64,000 nt of DNA from Guyanagaster necrorhizus (GCF_019112545.1 NW_025064886.1:105277-169276); one strand, 5' to 3'. Shown: positions 12,073 to 25,920, counted from the first letter of the stretch. Program-made: numbers and translations. Notes: generated from the letters alone by a model not told the origin.

Positions 12073-12532
12073 TGTTAGACTCAAGCATCACATGAACAGA
12101 AATATATGAGAGACAGATGCCACCTTGCACTTTGGGTGATCAACTGAATTCACTGATGTGTATTCTGATTAGAGTGTCACAAGGCCTAAAGAATTTGGCT
12201 TGAGAGTAGAATGAGATAAATAAACTTTAGCTCGAAGCTGAGGTTTTTCAGTGAAAGCAAATAATCTTAAATACTATACAGGATATACTAATAATACTAC
12301 TACTTATTGTGTATTTTTGGGTCTATTGTGCCTATTGTCCTAGAGCATTATTACCATACATAAAAGAATCATTGTGCATTGTCAAGCAACATTATCACAT
12401 TGAAAGACAATGAAGGACTTAGCTAGTTGTGATGACTAAGCTTTGTCTCATAGTCTTAAGCACCTGTCTTTAGCACTCTGACTAAGTATAAATAGAGGTT
12501 AAAAGTAAGGAGAAGTCAGAAAAATCATAATA
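12073..12532 (-). repeat. 3' LTR of element E (460 bp)
   Basis: It begins TGTTAGACTC and ends AATCATAATA on the plus strand and is a direct repeat of 16569-17028. On the minus strand the element's polypurine tract (AAGGAGGAGATAA) abuts it at about 12,533-12,545. Confidence 0.92.
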
Positions 12533-15500
12533 TTATCTCCTCCTTAAGACCATTATCCCAATAGCTTAATTTAGGGGTAATTCATAATCATGTATGGCCT
12601 CATCTGTATTTATGAGTTTTTCGTTAATCCACTGGTTGGATTTAGGTCTGTATCCCTTCTAGCTGATTAAGTAATCAACTATCATTATTGTCCCACCCTC
12701 TTTTATCTTGATTTTGCATAGCTTGTAGTTTAATACCTGATTGACTCTGTAATGTTCTTAGTCATTGATAAGGTCTGGCAGAGAGGGAGGTGGTCATTCT
12801 TGATTTGAGAATGCAGATGCAATATATGATGATAGCAAAGTTTTATTGAATATATCATGTATTTTCCAGGTTGTAGAGAGTTGGAGTTTGTATGCAGATT
12901 CCCCAATCTTTTTAAGGATCATGAATGGGCCTGTGTATTTGTTGCTGAGTTTTTGTTTGGGATGTGGGAGATAAAGGTGCATTATATCCAGTCAGACCTT
13001 ATCTTTGGATGCATGTGCATGTGCAGCCTAGTGATGTTTGTTGTATTGCACTTTTATTGTTGTTGCAGCTTTTTCAAACACTGTCTGTGTTTCAGTGTGG
13101 ATCTTTGCCATTTTAGTGGCTTCTATCTGAGGATGCAGAAGTTGAGGTATGGTGCTGTTCAATGTGACTAACATTGGGGTGTCAGCTGTAGTTGATAAAA
13201 AATAGTGTTTTGCCCATTGTGGAGTGGATATGATTATTGTGTTAGAAGCAGCAAGAGCCAGCCATTCCACCCAATCATCTTGTCAATAGTTGATAAATAG
13301 GTAGAGATACTTCTTGACTTTTTGATTAGCTCATTTGGTCTGCCCATCCATTTGGAGATGGTATGCTATAGAAGCATTCTGCTTGATATTGAGCAGATGA
13401 TACAGATTGTTTAAGAACTTGGAAATGAACTGTAGTCTGTGATCTGAGATTATCACTTAAAGCATCCCATACTTGGTGTAGACTTTGTCACATTGGATTT
13501 TAGCTCAGCCTTCTGAAGTCAATTCAGTTGAGCAGACAATCAGAATGATTGCTTTTAAAAATCAATCAATAATGATGATGATGGCATTATAGCTATTGCA
13601 ATCAGATAGCCCAGTGATCATATCTACCAAGATATGGGTCTATGGTGAGGCCAGAATCTCATGTGGGTGTAGAAATGTAGCACAAGGTTGTGTTGATGAT
13701 TTTTCTCTTTAGCAGACTTCACATGCCTTAATATATTGGGTAATATTATTTTTCATCTTTAGCTACCAGTATTCTTGTAAAACAAGTTCCTTGGTTTTTG
13801 CAATCCCTAGATGACCAGCAGTGGCATGGTCATAACAGGTCACAATGATCTCTCCACATAAGCCATGATCTCAGAGAATATAGATCTGTTCATTATATTG
13901 GATCATCCCTCCTTTCTTTGTCATTTCTTGCTCATAGTTGAGTGATGGTGCTATTTATTGATCCCATTTGTGGCTATCCTAGGTAGCACTTTTGATGTGT
14001 TCATGGATTTTGTCCTCTATAGACATTATTATAGCTTGGAAGTGTTGAGGTTGCAGAAGTACTACTCCTTCATTGTTCTGCTTGCCTTAATCATGATCTG
14101 CCCATTGACTAAGAAGGTCAGCCTTCTTGTTTGCCATTCTGGCCTTATGATGGAGGGTGTACTGATATTGACTGAGCTTGGTCACCCACTGAGCTTGTCA
14201 TCAATTTAGTTTTTGTAGCTGTCAGAAGTATTGAAGATTTTGATGATCTGTTCAGATCTCAAAGACTTTGACAGTGCCAATTAGATAGTGTTACCATTTT
14301 TCCAAGATGACCATTATTACAAGCAACTCTTTGTTATATATCTCATAGTTTCATTCTGTAATGGAGAGTGCTTTTGAGAGGAAGGCTACCAGTTACCATC
14401 TGCCATTCTATTCTTGAGACAGAACTGCTTTGATCACTCCTTCACTGGAGTCTGCCTCAACTCAGAACTTCTCCTTCTGATTCAGGATGGCAAAGACTAT
14501 ATCTTCAGTCAGCCACCTTTTGAGGTCATCGAAGGTGGCTTGCTGAGAGGGTCCTCAGATCTATAGTGCATTTCCAGTAAGCTGTATCATTGGACAGACT
14601 ACTTTACTATAGTTCTAGATAAACCACCAGTAGAAATTCATGAACTCCAGGAAAGATTGGAGCTCCTTCTTCCTGGTGGGAATAGGCCACTCAGTGACCT
14701 CTGCAACCTTGATGGGGTCCATGTATATGCTTCCTTCACTAATGATGACCCCAAGGTACTTGGTCTTGAGTACCTCAAACTCACACTTCTTCACCTTAAG
14801 GAATAGTTTGTGCTTTCTCATCAAAGCCAGTACTTATCATATGAGCTTTTTATGCTCCTTCTTTGTTTTTGACATGATTAGAATGTCATCAAGATAGATG
14901 GTGACTTTTTCAGTAGAGATAAGATTCTTGAAAATGTTGTTCATCATCTATTGGAATGTTGCTAGGGAATTGGTGAGTCCAAAGAACATCACTGTTGGTT
15001 CAAAGAGCCCTCAGTTGGTTTGGAAAGCCATCTTCCATTCATCTCTCTCTTTGATTCATACATTGTTGTACCCCTACTATATATTGAGTTTTGTGTAATA
15101 TCATATGCTCTACAGTTTGTCCATCAGCTCTGAAATTAGAGATAGCAGATAATGATTTTTAATTATCATTTTGTTTAGTTTGCAATAGTCTTGTACAGGG
15201 CGGAGTTTACTGTCTTTTTCTTGACAAAGAAGAACAGTGAAGCCATGGGGGACTTCAATGGTCAAATCCTCCCACTGGACAAATTCTCATTGAGGAATTT
15301 ATTGAGTTCCTGCTGCTTATTATTGCTAAGTGGATAGGTTTTGCAGTCGAGGTTTGCATTAGCATTCAGGATCAACTCAATGGCATGATCCCAAGGTTTA
15401 GGTGCTGAGAGTTTATCAAAGCTCTTCTTCTCAAACAGATCCTTGAAATCTCAGGCCTATTCTAGGATCATTTTCTCAAATGTTCTCTCTTCCCTCTGTT

Positions 15501-16568
15501 TGTTTGCTCTGGCTGTGAGATCATTGGCATGGTGAATGACATGAATACAGATTTCATGTTGGAGGTCAATGATGAGGATGGTTTCTCCATCCTCTATTTT
15601 CTTATCCCATCTGTCTTTAGGGTCCTCATCTGGCAACTTGAATAGAAGTTTTTAGCATTTACAGCAAATGAAGGTTATTTTCCTGGTCTTCCAGTTGATC
15701 AGCAAATTATGCCTGATCAGCCAGTTATGTCTGAGAAAAACTTCCTCAGTGCATAGATCTGTGATTGCCAAGTCAATTTACTTGGAGTGATCACTAATGG
15801 TGAGTCTTAACTGATGAGAACCTTAGCATTTCACCAGTGGGCTTCATCCCATGGGTTGGACTCTGTACTGGACTCTCTGAATATTGAGGTCAAGGGGAGT
15901 TGGTCTATATGGATGGATGTAAGTACAGATGTGATCTCAGGCTGAAGTCCATACCAGTTGGAGATGTCAGTCCTCACCAATCAAGCCCTTTTGACATTCT
16001 GCTGCTCTTCTTAATGCTGCTGGTTATACTTGGTGGCCACAGCTGCCTCTCTCTTTTGCCTGCCTTCCTCAGCAAGGTGCTTCTCAAGCTCACTGTGAAC
16101 TGGCTGCAGTGTATTTCACTGTCTCTGCTCTTTCTGTTGAAGAGCATCATCATAGTTGAAGGAGACATTGAGGTCTTATGCAGAAAAAAGTCAGTGAATG
16201 ATTTCATTTCAGTTTTTTCTGTACTGTTGCTCATCATTAAGCTGGTCTGAGGGTGACCTCCCCAACCCATCACTTGTCCCAATGGAGTGGGTGGTCAGAC
16301 TGGAGGCACTCTTAGACTGGCTTCTAGATGCTAGGCTGTAGAATCCTGAAGCCACTCAAGTGGCATTGAGAGAGTCTCAGACAGTGATTGAGTGGCATCC
16401 CTGGCATAGCTGGATGATCACCAATAATCCTAGTAAGGTACCAACAATAGATGCAAGGAGTTCAAAGAACTCTTGGTCAAAATTCAGATCTGATAGGTTA
16501 ATAGAGAGCATTCAGTTTCTTTCACACTTTAGTGTGTGAGGAAAAGGAGAAGAAAGCTTCAAGCTAAT
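12533..16568 (-). pseudogene. gag-pol interior of element E
   Basis: The reading runs from about 16,500 down to 12,560. Near 15,700 the end of a protease-like domain is visible, and around 15,270 RT starts. YLDD is near 14,900 and the RT tail (KCEFEVLKTKYLGVIIS) near 14,790. RNase H follows near 14,560-14,300, the integrase finger and core from about 13,900 to 13,300, and the integrase C-terminus near 12,980 (LSNKYTGPFMILKKIG). Stops interrupt every domain. No intact gag was found. Confidence 0.8.
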
Positions 16569-17028
16569 TGTTAGACTCAAGTGTCATGTGAATAGAAACA
16601 TGTAAGAGACAGATGCCACCTCACACTTTGAGTGATCAACTGAATTCACTGATGCATATTCTGATTGGAATGTCACAAGGCCTGAAGGATTTAGCTTAAG
16701 AGTAGAATGAGATGAATAAACTTTAGCTCGAAGCTGGGGTTTTCCAGTGAGAGTGAGTAGTCTTAAATACTATACAGGACATGCTAATACTACTACTACT
16801 TATTGTGCATTTTTGGGTCCATTGTGCCTATTGTTCTAGAGTGTCATTACCATACATAAAAGGATCATTGTACATTATCAAGCAACATTGTCACATCAAA
16901 AGACAATGATGGACTTGGCTAGTTGTAATGACTAAGCTTTGTCCCATGGTCTTAAGTGCCTGTCTTTAGCACCCTGACTAAGCATAAATAAAAGTTAAAA
17001 GTAAGAAAAAGTTGAAAAAATCATAACA
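16569..17028 (-). repeat. 5' LTR of element E (460 bp)
   Basis: It begins TGTTAGACTC and ends AATCATAACA on the plus strand and has the same length as the LTR at 12073-12532. The two differ at scattered sites, mostly transitions. Confidence 0.92.
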
Positions 17029-17033
17029 GATAA
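17029..17033 (+). repeat. Target site duplication of E, right copy (GATAA)
   Basis: Identical to 12068-12072. Confidence 0.9.
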
Positions 17034-18066
17034 GTACTAGCCCTCATAAGAAAGCACAAACTATTCCTCAAGGCAGAAAAGTGTGAATTCAAGGTACTCA
17101 AGATCGAGTACCTTGGAGTCATCATCAGCAAAGACAGCATCCAAATAGACCTGATCAAAGTAGCAGGAGTCATAGAATGGTCAGAGCCCACCAAGAAAAA
17201 GGAATTACAGTCCTTTTTAGGCTTCACTAACTTCTACCAATGCTTTATTCAGGACTATAGCAAGATAGTCTGCCCTATAATATAGTTAACCAGCAATACA
17301 CTATGGATCTAGTGTCTAGCCTAACAATTGGCATTTAACAATCTCAAATGCTGATTAGCTGAAGACATGATCCTCACCATTTCAACACAGGACAGAAAGT
17401 TCCATGTTGAAGCAGACTCCAGTGAGAGCACTATTAGTGCCATCCTCTCTTAAGAACAGGATGGCCATTGGCACCCAGTTGCATTTCTTTCTAAAGCATT
17501 AACAACCATAGAATACAACTATAAGATATATGACAAGGAATTACTTGCCATCATGCTGGCCCTAGAAGAATGGCAGTATTATTTGATCAGCACCATCAAA
17601 GTTTTTGAGATCTGGATGAATCATCAAAACTTATGATACTTCTGACAACCACAAAAGCTGAACTACCAGCAAGCTAGATAGGTAATAGAGCTCAGCCAGT
17701 ACCAGTATATGCTACACCACAAAGCTGGAGTGGCAAACAAGAAAGCTGATCTACTCAGCTGATGAGCTGATTATGATCAAGAAGAAAGAGACAACAAGGG
17801 AGTCACATTATTAAAACCCAAGCACTTCAGAGTGATAATAATGCCAACCAAGGAAGAGATCCATGAGTGGATCAAGAGTGCTACAAGAGACATAAAGAAA
17901 TAAGACTAGCATATAGCCCCATCACTCAATCATGAGTGTGAGGTGACCAGAGAAGAAGACATGATCTGCTATGACAGGTGAATCTATATCCCCAGGAACC
18001 AGAGACTTTGTAGTGAGATCATCACTATATGCCACAATCATGCAACTGCCAGCCACCCAGACATTG
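17034..18066 (+). pseudogene. pol of element D, block 2 (RT thumb, RNase H, start of integrase)
   Basis: The block resumes directly after E with RT sequence (KLFLKAEKCEFKVLK) that aligns with E's own RT. RNase H follows near 17,400-17,700, then the first half of the integrase HHCC finger near 18,030. The frame is interrupted at 18066 by insertion of copy C. The continuation is at 25921. Confidence 0.8.
18062..18066 (+). repeat. Target site duplication of C, left copy (CATTG)
   Basis: CATTG at the left of C corresponds to TATTG at 25916-25920. The single difference is a C-to-T transition, like the other damage in this region. Confidence 0.8.
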
Positions 18067-18566
18067 TGTTATATATATGCCACCAGCCTCTGTATCACCT
18101 CAACCAACCATGAATGCAATCATGGAAACCCATTGGACTTCAGCCACTCCCTATTACTTATTAATTTCATTTTCACCATTATCATTTCACATCCATATTT
18201 CACATTGTAATATCTAGATCCCAAACTCAGTAGCAAATATTGACATCAGAACCCAATGAAATCTGACTTGGAATTAACTACTATTAGTATATAAAGCTAT
18301 GTATAACCATTGTAACTACTCAGTTCAAATATCAACTTGGATAGCCATCTACACTTTATACTGACTTCAACTCCTTCCTACCTCATCCATTGGATTCTGC
18401 TCCAAAGAATACTCCTCTTTGCTTCTCTGATAGAACTCTGTTCTATCCATCCAAATCCTTAGACTCTGACTCAAAGGTGATATTGCCAATAGCTTTGTTG
18501 ACACCCATACACTCTGCTGGTCTCTGCATATGCACTCAAACCCACTTGATTGGCACATTCCTAATA
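18067..18566 (+). repeat. 5' LTR of copy C (500 bp)
   Basis: It begins TGTTATATAT and ends TTCCTAATA (CCTAACA in relatives). TATATAAAG near 18,290 is the likely TATA element. Confidence 0.9.
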
Positions 18567-18606
18567 GTATATTTGAACTCAAACCCTTGAGTCGAAAATT
18601 TTTATC

Positions 18607-20049
18607 ATGTCTATCACATTTACTCAACCCACAGAAACTAATCCTGAATAAACTCAGCCTACCCACCCCAACATGTTTTCCATAAAAGACATTCTGGCCT
18701 CTGTCTCAAAGGAGCAACCAGGCCTTTTTGGATCGGCCTCCAGTGGAGGACAATCTTTTCATAGGGAAACCTATAATCACTCTAGCTTCACTGCCTGCCA
18801 ATCTAATTATAATGATTTCTCTAACCCTTTTAACACCATCAGCATTCTAACCAATAAAGCCTGATGGACCAGCCTGATATATGGCATCTGAATTGACCCT
18901 TCAATAGACTCCTTATCTCTGGGCAATGTACATGGAAATTCAGACAGCTCAGATTTGGAAGACAGAAGTGAAGATGCCTCCACTCATACTCTCATGTGAT
19001 GGAAATCAGATGATAATCCATCAAACTCTTTTTCAGGAGGACTAGAAGGACCAGGCAGTTCTAATGGCTTAGGCAGTTCTGATGGTCCCATAGAAAGCAA
19101 CAATCCAAACCAGCAGGACATATTCCTAGAATTCATGAACCTGCTATGAGGAGTCTTTGCTTTCCTCAATAACTCTAAACCAGCTACTATTCATACCAAA
19201 GTCAAGGAACCAGAACTATTTGATGGCTCTAACCCTCACAAACTGAAGGCCTTCATTGTCTCTCTTTAATTGAACTTCAACAACAGACCTACTGCATTTG
19301 CAACAGATGCTAGTAAGGTCAACTATGCTATTTTCTTTCTGGCCAGCACCATGCTTAACTGGTTCAAACCAAACATCCTTAACCCAAATCTATGAAATCC
19401 ACCAGTCTGGCAATTCTCCTATGCAGCTTTCTTAGATGAGCTTCATAGCAACTTCAGCCTCTTTGATGCTATTGGAGATGCTGAAGATGCATTAGAACAC
19501 CTTCAGATATGTGATAGAGATCAGATCATGAAGAATATAGTCTAATTCAATCAGTATGCATCACAAATTGGATACAGAGATAACTCTCTCTGCCATGCCT
19601 TTTACCATGGCCTCTACACTCATATCAAGGATGACATAGCATACTATGGGAAGCCAAACAACCTTTATAATATGCACTTCCTTGCTCAAGAACTTGATGC
19701 TCACTACTGGACCCAGAAGACTGAAATTGCCTGTGAAAACTAGAACAATAAGGCCTTCAATCAATTCTCCAACCCCAAACCCAAGGGGTCCAACTCTTCT
19801 TTCTTAGACTCCAGCTCCACACCAAAATCTATCACCTCTAAGCCCTATGCCAACAAGCTAGGCAAAGATGGTGGTCTTACTCAGAAAGAAAAAGACCACC
19901 AGTGCCAAAACAGTCTTTGCATGTTCTGTAGAGCTAAACACAAGACTGAGAACTGCAACAAGCAGAAGGCAGTGGCCTCCACCAAGGGTTGTGCAGCTGA
20001 AGTCAACACTGCTCTCATGAAACTGGCCTCAACAGAGTTGAAAAACTAA
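18607..20049 (+). pseudogene. gag of copy C
   Basis: The frame opens at ATG 18607, 40 bp after the LTR, and ends at TAA 20047-20049. It contains the same capsid landmarks as copy A (FDGSNPHKLKAF). The zinc knuckle near 19,920 keeps all ligands (CMFCRAKHKTENC). Several in-frame stops occur, including the shared TGA near 19,150 after the phrase FLEFMNLL. Confidence 0.85.
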
Positions 20050-20084
20050 GAAGCAACCCTGTTCCCTCTATATGAGTTCAGGAT

Positions 20085-23000
20085 TGTGTTGACTCTATTC
20101 ACACACTGGAGGTCATCACTTTCAATACAACATTCCTTTCTAATCACTCCTTTTACATTTCCCTCTCAGCAGAATTACCAACTACTACAGAACCCAATAG
20201 TTCTCCAACTTGTATCATTCTGTATTTTCTTACTCTTATTGATTCTGGCTCTAGCCACTGCTTTGTTGACACTAAGTATATAGCTGCCAATGAAATTTCC
20301 ATTAAAACTATCTCTAATGTGCAACTTCAATTATTTGATGGCTTTATTGGAAGCTATATATTTTAAATCACAATCATCCCCATCTGTTTTCCATCTGGAG
20401 ACATCTTCTTCATCAACTTCTATATCACTCCTTTGGATTCATCTTGCAATCTTATTCTAGGATACAACTGGCTCTCCCACTATAATCCACTGATTGACTG
20501 GACTGAGAACAGTATCATTTTCTGCTCAAGCTACCAGGATCTCACTCCAACCAATTCTGCAGCCTCCACTGCATCCCAGAGACTTCTATGCTCACAGGAC
20601 AACAGTCTACCTCTCTCTAAGCCTTCCAGCTCAATTCTGGGACTTCTGTACTCACTGGACTCTATCAGTCCAACTTCTGGAGCTTCACCTCATTCCAAAT
20701 CCACTCCAGATAGCCAGTGGACTCTGTTCTCATATGAATCCATCTATTTCTATCCTCCCTCAGAGTCTTTTACTATGAAAGCACATCCAAAGATCTCCAT
20801 CATATCTGCTGCTGCATTTGTCTGAGCCAGTGCAGAAGAAAGTGCTCAGCAGTTTACACTACAGCCTTCCTTGCCTAATATTGGAGCCAAAGTCACATCT
20901 GCAGAACCAGCAGATCTTTTATCAGTGCCAGTAAAGTACCATGATTTTGCAGACATCTTCAGCAATATCCTCTCTAAAAAGCTACCTAAACACAGGCTGT
21001 ATGACCTCAAAATCAACCTCGAGGAAGAAACATCTCCACCACTTGGACCTATTTATTCTCTCTCAGAATCTGAACTCAAGGCCCTACAAGAGTTTATTGA
21101 TGATAATCTGTGCAATGGATTTATTACTCTATTCTGCTCTCCACATGGGGCTCTGGTTCTATTTGTCAAGAAGAAGACCAGTGAACTCTGACTTTGCATC
21201 AACTACTGTGGCCTAAACAAAATCTCCAAGAAAGATCACTATCCTCTTCTCCTTATTTCTGATCTCCTCAACTCCACCCACTCTGTGTGCATCTACACCA
21301 AGCTCAACCTTCAGCATGCCTACCATCTTGTTTGCATAGCTAAGAGGGATGAATGGAAAACAGTCTTCTGGATCCATTATAGTTCCTTTGAATGGCATAT
21401 TATGCCTTTTGGCCTCACAAATGCTCCAGTGGCATTCCAATGATTTATGAATGATATATTCTCTGATATGCTTGACATATCAATAGTAGTCTATTTCAAC
21501 AACATCCTCATATATTCCAACAATCCAGAAGATCACCAGAAACATGTTTATGAGATTCTATACAAGCTTAAAGCTAATGGACTCTACTGCAAAGATTCTA
21601 AATGTGAATTCAACTGAGACTCCATGGAGTACTTAAGCTACATCCTATCATCTGAAGGACTTTGCATGTCTGAAGAAAAAATCAAGACCATTGTTGACTA
21701 GCCAGTGCTGTGAAAGGTCAAAGACATTCAATCTTTTCTTGGCTTCACCAACTTCTACCATCACTTCATACATGGATATAGCAACATCATCATCCCCTTT
21801 ATATGACTCATCTACAAGGGAACTCTATGGAAATTTGATGATAAATGCTTAGCTGCCTTCAATGATTTGAAACAGACCTTTATACATGCTCTCATCCTTA
21901 CTCACTGAGTTTCTGATCAAAAGATAGTAGTGGAAACCAACATCTCTGATTATGCCATTGCAGCTATCCTCTCCATCTACCTCAAAGATGGCAAAATTCA
22001 CCTGATTGCATTTCACTTCCAGAGTCTTCACAATGCCAAACTCAACTATAACACCTATGACAAGGAGCTCCTGGCCATTTTTGAAGCTTTTAAATATTGG
22101 TGGCACTATCTTGAAGGCTCTGTGAACTCTATTGATGTTGTAACAGACTACAAGAACCTTGAATACTTTACCACCACTAAGATTCTAATCTACCAATAAG
22201 TCCACTGGTTTGAATACCTATCCCAGTTCAATCTAGTAATCCAGTTCTGACCTGAAAAACTTGTTGGAAAACCAGATGCACTTACTAGACAATAGGACAT
22301 CTACTCTAAAGAGAGAGATAGCCAATATGCTCAAGTCAATCTCCATAATTTCTGACTGGTGTTCACTCAAGAACAACTTTCCACATCACTCCATGCAACC
22401 TACCTTGAAGGCCCTACCCTCCAAGCCAGTGCCATCATGAACATTGACAAGCTCCACATTGATATCAAACAAGTATAATCTTCTGATCTTATGCCCTCTA
22501 ATAGTCTCTGCTAGGCTAAGGCCATTTCAGAATTCTTTCCCTTTCAGTGGTCTATTGATGAATCAGACATCCTCTACTTTGAAAGCCATATCTATATTCT
22601 AGAGTCCAGAGATCTTCATCTCTATATACTATAGAACAATCACAATCACATTTTGGTGGGCCATTTTGATCAAAACTGGACATTAGAGCTCATCCAATGG
22701 AATTATACCTGATCAAAGATGTGCAAATATGTTTAATATTATGTTAAGTCCTGCACAGTTTGTAGATGCAACAAGGCACCTAGACACTCCCCCTATGGGT
22801 TACTCAAACCTCTACTGATCTCCAAACAGCCATGGGATTCTATTTCTATGGATTTTATTGAACAATACTGGACTCCAATGGATTTACTGCCATCTTAATA
22901 GTCATAGACCAAGCTAGCAAGCAAGCCATCTTTATCTCCACTCATGACACCATTAACTCCATAGAGCTTGCTCAACTTTTCCTTATCTATGTGTTCTCCA

Positions 23001-23940
23001 AACATAGAGTATCCAGTCATATCATCTTAGATCATGGCTCCAAATTCATTTCTCAATTTACTTGCACCTTAGCCATAGCTTTTAACATGAAACTCCACCT
23101 TACTTCTAGTTACCATCCAGAGGCTGATGGATAAACTAAACAGGCAAACCAAACTCTGGAACAGTATATCTGCATCTATTGCTCCTATCAACAGAACAAC
23201 TGGGACACCCTTCTACTCATTGCTGAGTTCACATACAACAATGCCCCTAATACATCCACTGGAATTTCTCTATTTTTTGCCAACAAGGGCTACCACCCTA
23301 ATATCACCATTCACCCTGAAAGAGACATCATCTCTGCTCAGGCCTGAGACTTTGCAGTCAATCTTGATGAACTCCATCAAATATTAAAAGATAAAATCTC
23401 CAAGGCTCAGGCTTGCTATAAGATCCAAGCAGACAAGCATTGGATTCCAGCACCTCCATTCACAGTGAGAGACAAAGTCTACCTCAGTTCCAAATATATC
23501 AAAACCACCTATCTGACCAAAAAATTCTCAGAGAAATACTTCAGCCTTTTCAAAATCATAGCCCAACCGGGTTCTCACTTCTTCACACTGAGGCTTCCAC
23601 CAGATCTCCAGTCTATTCACCCAGTCTTTTATATGTCACAATTAGAACTCATAGAAGAAAACACCATCCCTAATTGAATCTAACCACTGCCACCTTCAGT
23701 TGAAGTCAATAGAGAAGAACATTTTGAAATAGCTCAAATCCTCAACTCTAAACTGGACTGCCAGTTCTACTGCCCACTGCTGTACAAGATTTAGTGGCTA
23801 GATATGAAGGTACCAATGAAGAATTTGCTTAATTACCAGTCTCCAAGTTCTTCACTGATGAATTCATTAAAGACTTTCACTATCGATACCCAAGCAAACC
23901 AGAACTCTTGTCCAAAGTCATTCAAACATCCCATTCTTAA
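20085..23940 (+). pseudogene. pol of copy C
   Basis: The protease keeps DSG near 20,245, followed in the same frame by the linker and RT. The RT box near 21,490 reads YFNN instead of YxDD. RNase H is present in full near 21,880-22,180, including the stretch missing from copy A. The integrase finger lies near 22,640-22,770 and its core to about 23,350. The C-terminal and chromodomain-like parts are in a shifted frame after about 23,400. Numerous stops show it is inactive. Confidence 0.85.
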
Positions 23941-24116
23941 TACAATGCTACTCTGGACACCACTGGCACTCTACCTTACTATTTCAATTCTAACCACTAA
24001 TTACCACCATTCAATCACCTCTTTTACACTTTCAAAGTCAAAATCTTGCATTTACATTTTTATCTACTATCAATATCTGACACCCTTTTCTATATATATT
24101 TTATACAAAATATTTT

Positions 24117-25272
24117 TTATAAAAAAGCAGAATCTAATGGGCCTGCACTGGAACCCAAAATCTCTCTCTGCTCTTTCAACTCCTCCATATTCTTGTCCAG
24201 CCTTTTCAACATCACCTCTCAAAGATCTTTTATCTTCTAATCTCTCTCATTCTTGAAAATCAGTCAGGCCTTCTTCTAGGCTTCTATCTCAGACTCCAAA
24301 AACAGCTTCAAAGGAGATGACATATCATTAGAACTATAGTCATCTTGAAGACCTGCCACAGTACCACAAACATCTACCATCTCATCCACCAACTTATCCA
24401 TGCAACGCATCAACTTGCATATCAATTTTGAAAGTTGGTGAAGACCAGTGAAGACTTTTATACTACTAATCATCTCACTTGCAGTGACACTCCAGTTGAA
24501 TAAACAGACAGTTTTCTTAATCTTGCAATATGTACAAGTCTGCCTATGCTCAGTGCTTTCAGTAGTTGGACATGCATAACAATGGGCACCATCTTGGCAA
24601 TAGTGTATACAGCTTCCTGAGAACAAAAGCTAAGTCAAACTATGCAAGAAAACCAAGACACTTACTTTCATCATCCAACAACTCTTCACCTTCTACTGGT
24701 CCCACCACTTCCAACTTCATCTGCTTCTTGGGACTAGCAACCATCTCTGCTCCACTGTCATCCATTATGCTTCTTGATCTGAACTTGTGTTTATGGCTCT
24801 TCTCCACTGGATCTGCTGTCTTCCTCTTTCTCTCTCACACCCTCTTTCTTCTCTCCATAGGAGTCATCTGCAATCCATCCTTCATAATCATCTCCTCCTG
24901 CTCTACCTCTAAGACTGAAGCCCTCACTGTAGCCTCTATGGTCTCTCTCTCCTCAGCCTCCTTCTGAGCTGCCTCTCTCAACATCTCCTCCATCTTCTTA
25001 GCCTGCCTCTCTATAGCCTGCTGGACCTCCTCTCTCTTTCTCTCTAATTCCTCCTTCTGCTCTCTTTTCTGCATCTCTCAGGCTATATGGTCTGCTCAGA
25101 CCTTTTTCTTCTACTTCTGCTCCTCTTGCCATTCCAAATAGCTCTCTATAGCCTCTGCATATTCTTTCTCCATAGCTTGCCACTTCAGATAGAACAATTT
25201 CTTGGCCTCTTCAGGACCATCAGGAGTGGATCCTCTCACTAGAGGATCAGGAGTGCATGAGCAATGATACAT
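24117..25272 (-). pseudogene. Opposite-strand spliced ORF in copy C: coiled coil plus Zn2Cys6-like cluster
   Basis: Same position, orientation and layout as 5587-6872. The ATG at 25272 is followed by the shared PLVRGSTPDGPEE segment, a coiled coil (ELERKREEVQQAIERQ), a basic patch, a 49-nt intron at 24617-24665 and the cysteine cluster with a downstream helical region. One cluster cysteine reads tyrosine where copy A has cysteine, while copy A has stops where copy C reads through. The two damaged copies therefore confirm a shared ancestral gene. Copy C lacks about 120 bp between the coiled coil and the basic patch that copy A has. Confidence 0.75.
24617..24665 (-). other. Intron of the opposite-strand ORF, copy C
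   Basis: It begins GTAAGTG, ends TTCTCAG on the minus strand and is 49 nt long, matching 6087-6135 in copy A. Confidence 0.75.
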
Positions 25273-25422
25273 GGTGAGCAATGATATAGTCTCAATTAGG
25301 CAATGGTGGTGGTATCAGATCAAGCTGCAAAAAACTCCCACAGCCACCAACAATCTTTTAGATGGCCTCACCAGCCATCAGGATCTGCACTCTTGAGAGT
25401 AAGAATGCTAACAAGGGGATAC

Positions 25423-25915
25423 TGTTACATGCATGCTGCCAGCCTCTATATCACCTCAACCAACTATGAATTCAATCACACTACCCATCAGACTCTGGCC
25501 ACTTTCCATTACCCACTAATTTCATTTCACCATTATTATTTCACATTTGTATTTCATATTGTAATATCTAGACTCTAAACTTGATAGTGAATATTGACAC
25601 TGAAACCCAATGGAATCTGACTTGGAATTAGCTACCATTAGTATATAAAGCTATATATATCATTATAACTACTCAGTTCAAATATCAACTTGGATAGCCA
25701 TTCACACTTTGTGCTCACTTCAACTCCTCTCTACCTCATCTGACAGACTCTGCTCCAAAGGATACTCTTCACTCTGCCAACAGAACTCCATTCTGTCTAT
25801 CCAAATTCTTAGGCCTGACTCAAGAGAGATATTGCTAATAGTTTTATTGACACTCATACTCTCTATCAGTCTCTACACATGCACTCAAGCCTAGCTGATT
25901 GACATGTTCCTAACA
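25423..25915 (+). repeat. 3' LTR of copy C (493 bp)
   Basis: It begins TGTTACATGC, ends TTCCTAACA and follows the purine tract AAGGGGATAC. TATATAAAG near 25,644 is a candidate TATA element. Confidence 0.9.
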
Positions 25916-25920
25916 TATTG
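25916..25920 (+). repeat. Target site duplication of C, right copy (TATTG)
   Basis: Pairs with CATTG at 18062-18066. Confidence 0.8.

Larger units (their letters stand above)
12073..17028 (-). mobile_element. Family 2 Ty3/gypsy element E (inside D)
   Basis: Two 460-bp LTRs bound about 4.0 kb of minus-strand interior. From right to left it contains gag remnants, protease remnant, RT, RNase H, integrase and C-terminal pieces. Most of the gag expected from D and F is missing, so E seems to be a deletion derivative. The RT box still reads YLDD near 14,900, unlike A, C and D, but other stops make it defective. GATAA duplications on both sides show a clean insertion into D. Confidence 0.9.
18067..25915 (+). 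mobile_element. Family 1 Ty3/gypsy retrotransposon, copy C (inside D)
   Basis: A structurally complete element with two LTRs of about 500 bp (18067-18566 and 25423-25915), gag, pol, opposite-strand ORF and purine tract. It lies in the integrase region of D with a near-perfect 5-bp duplication. Copy A is its closest relative here. Structure is full length, but stops and frame changes show it is dead. Confidence 0.92.
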
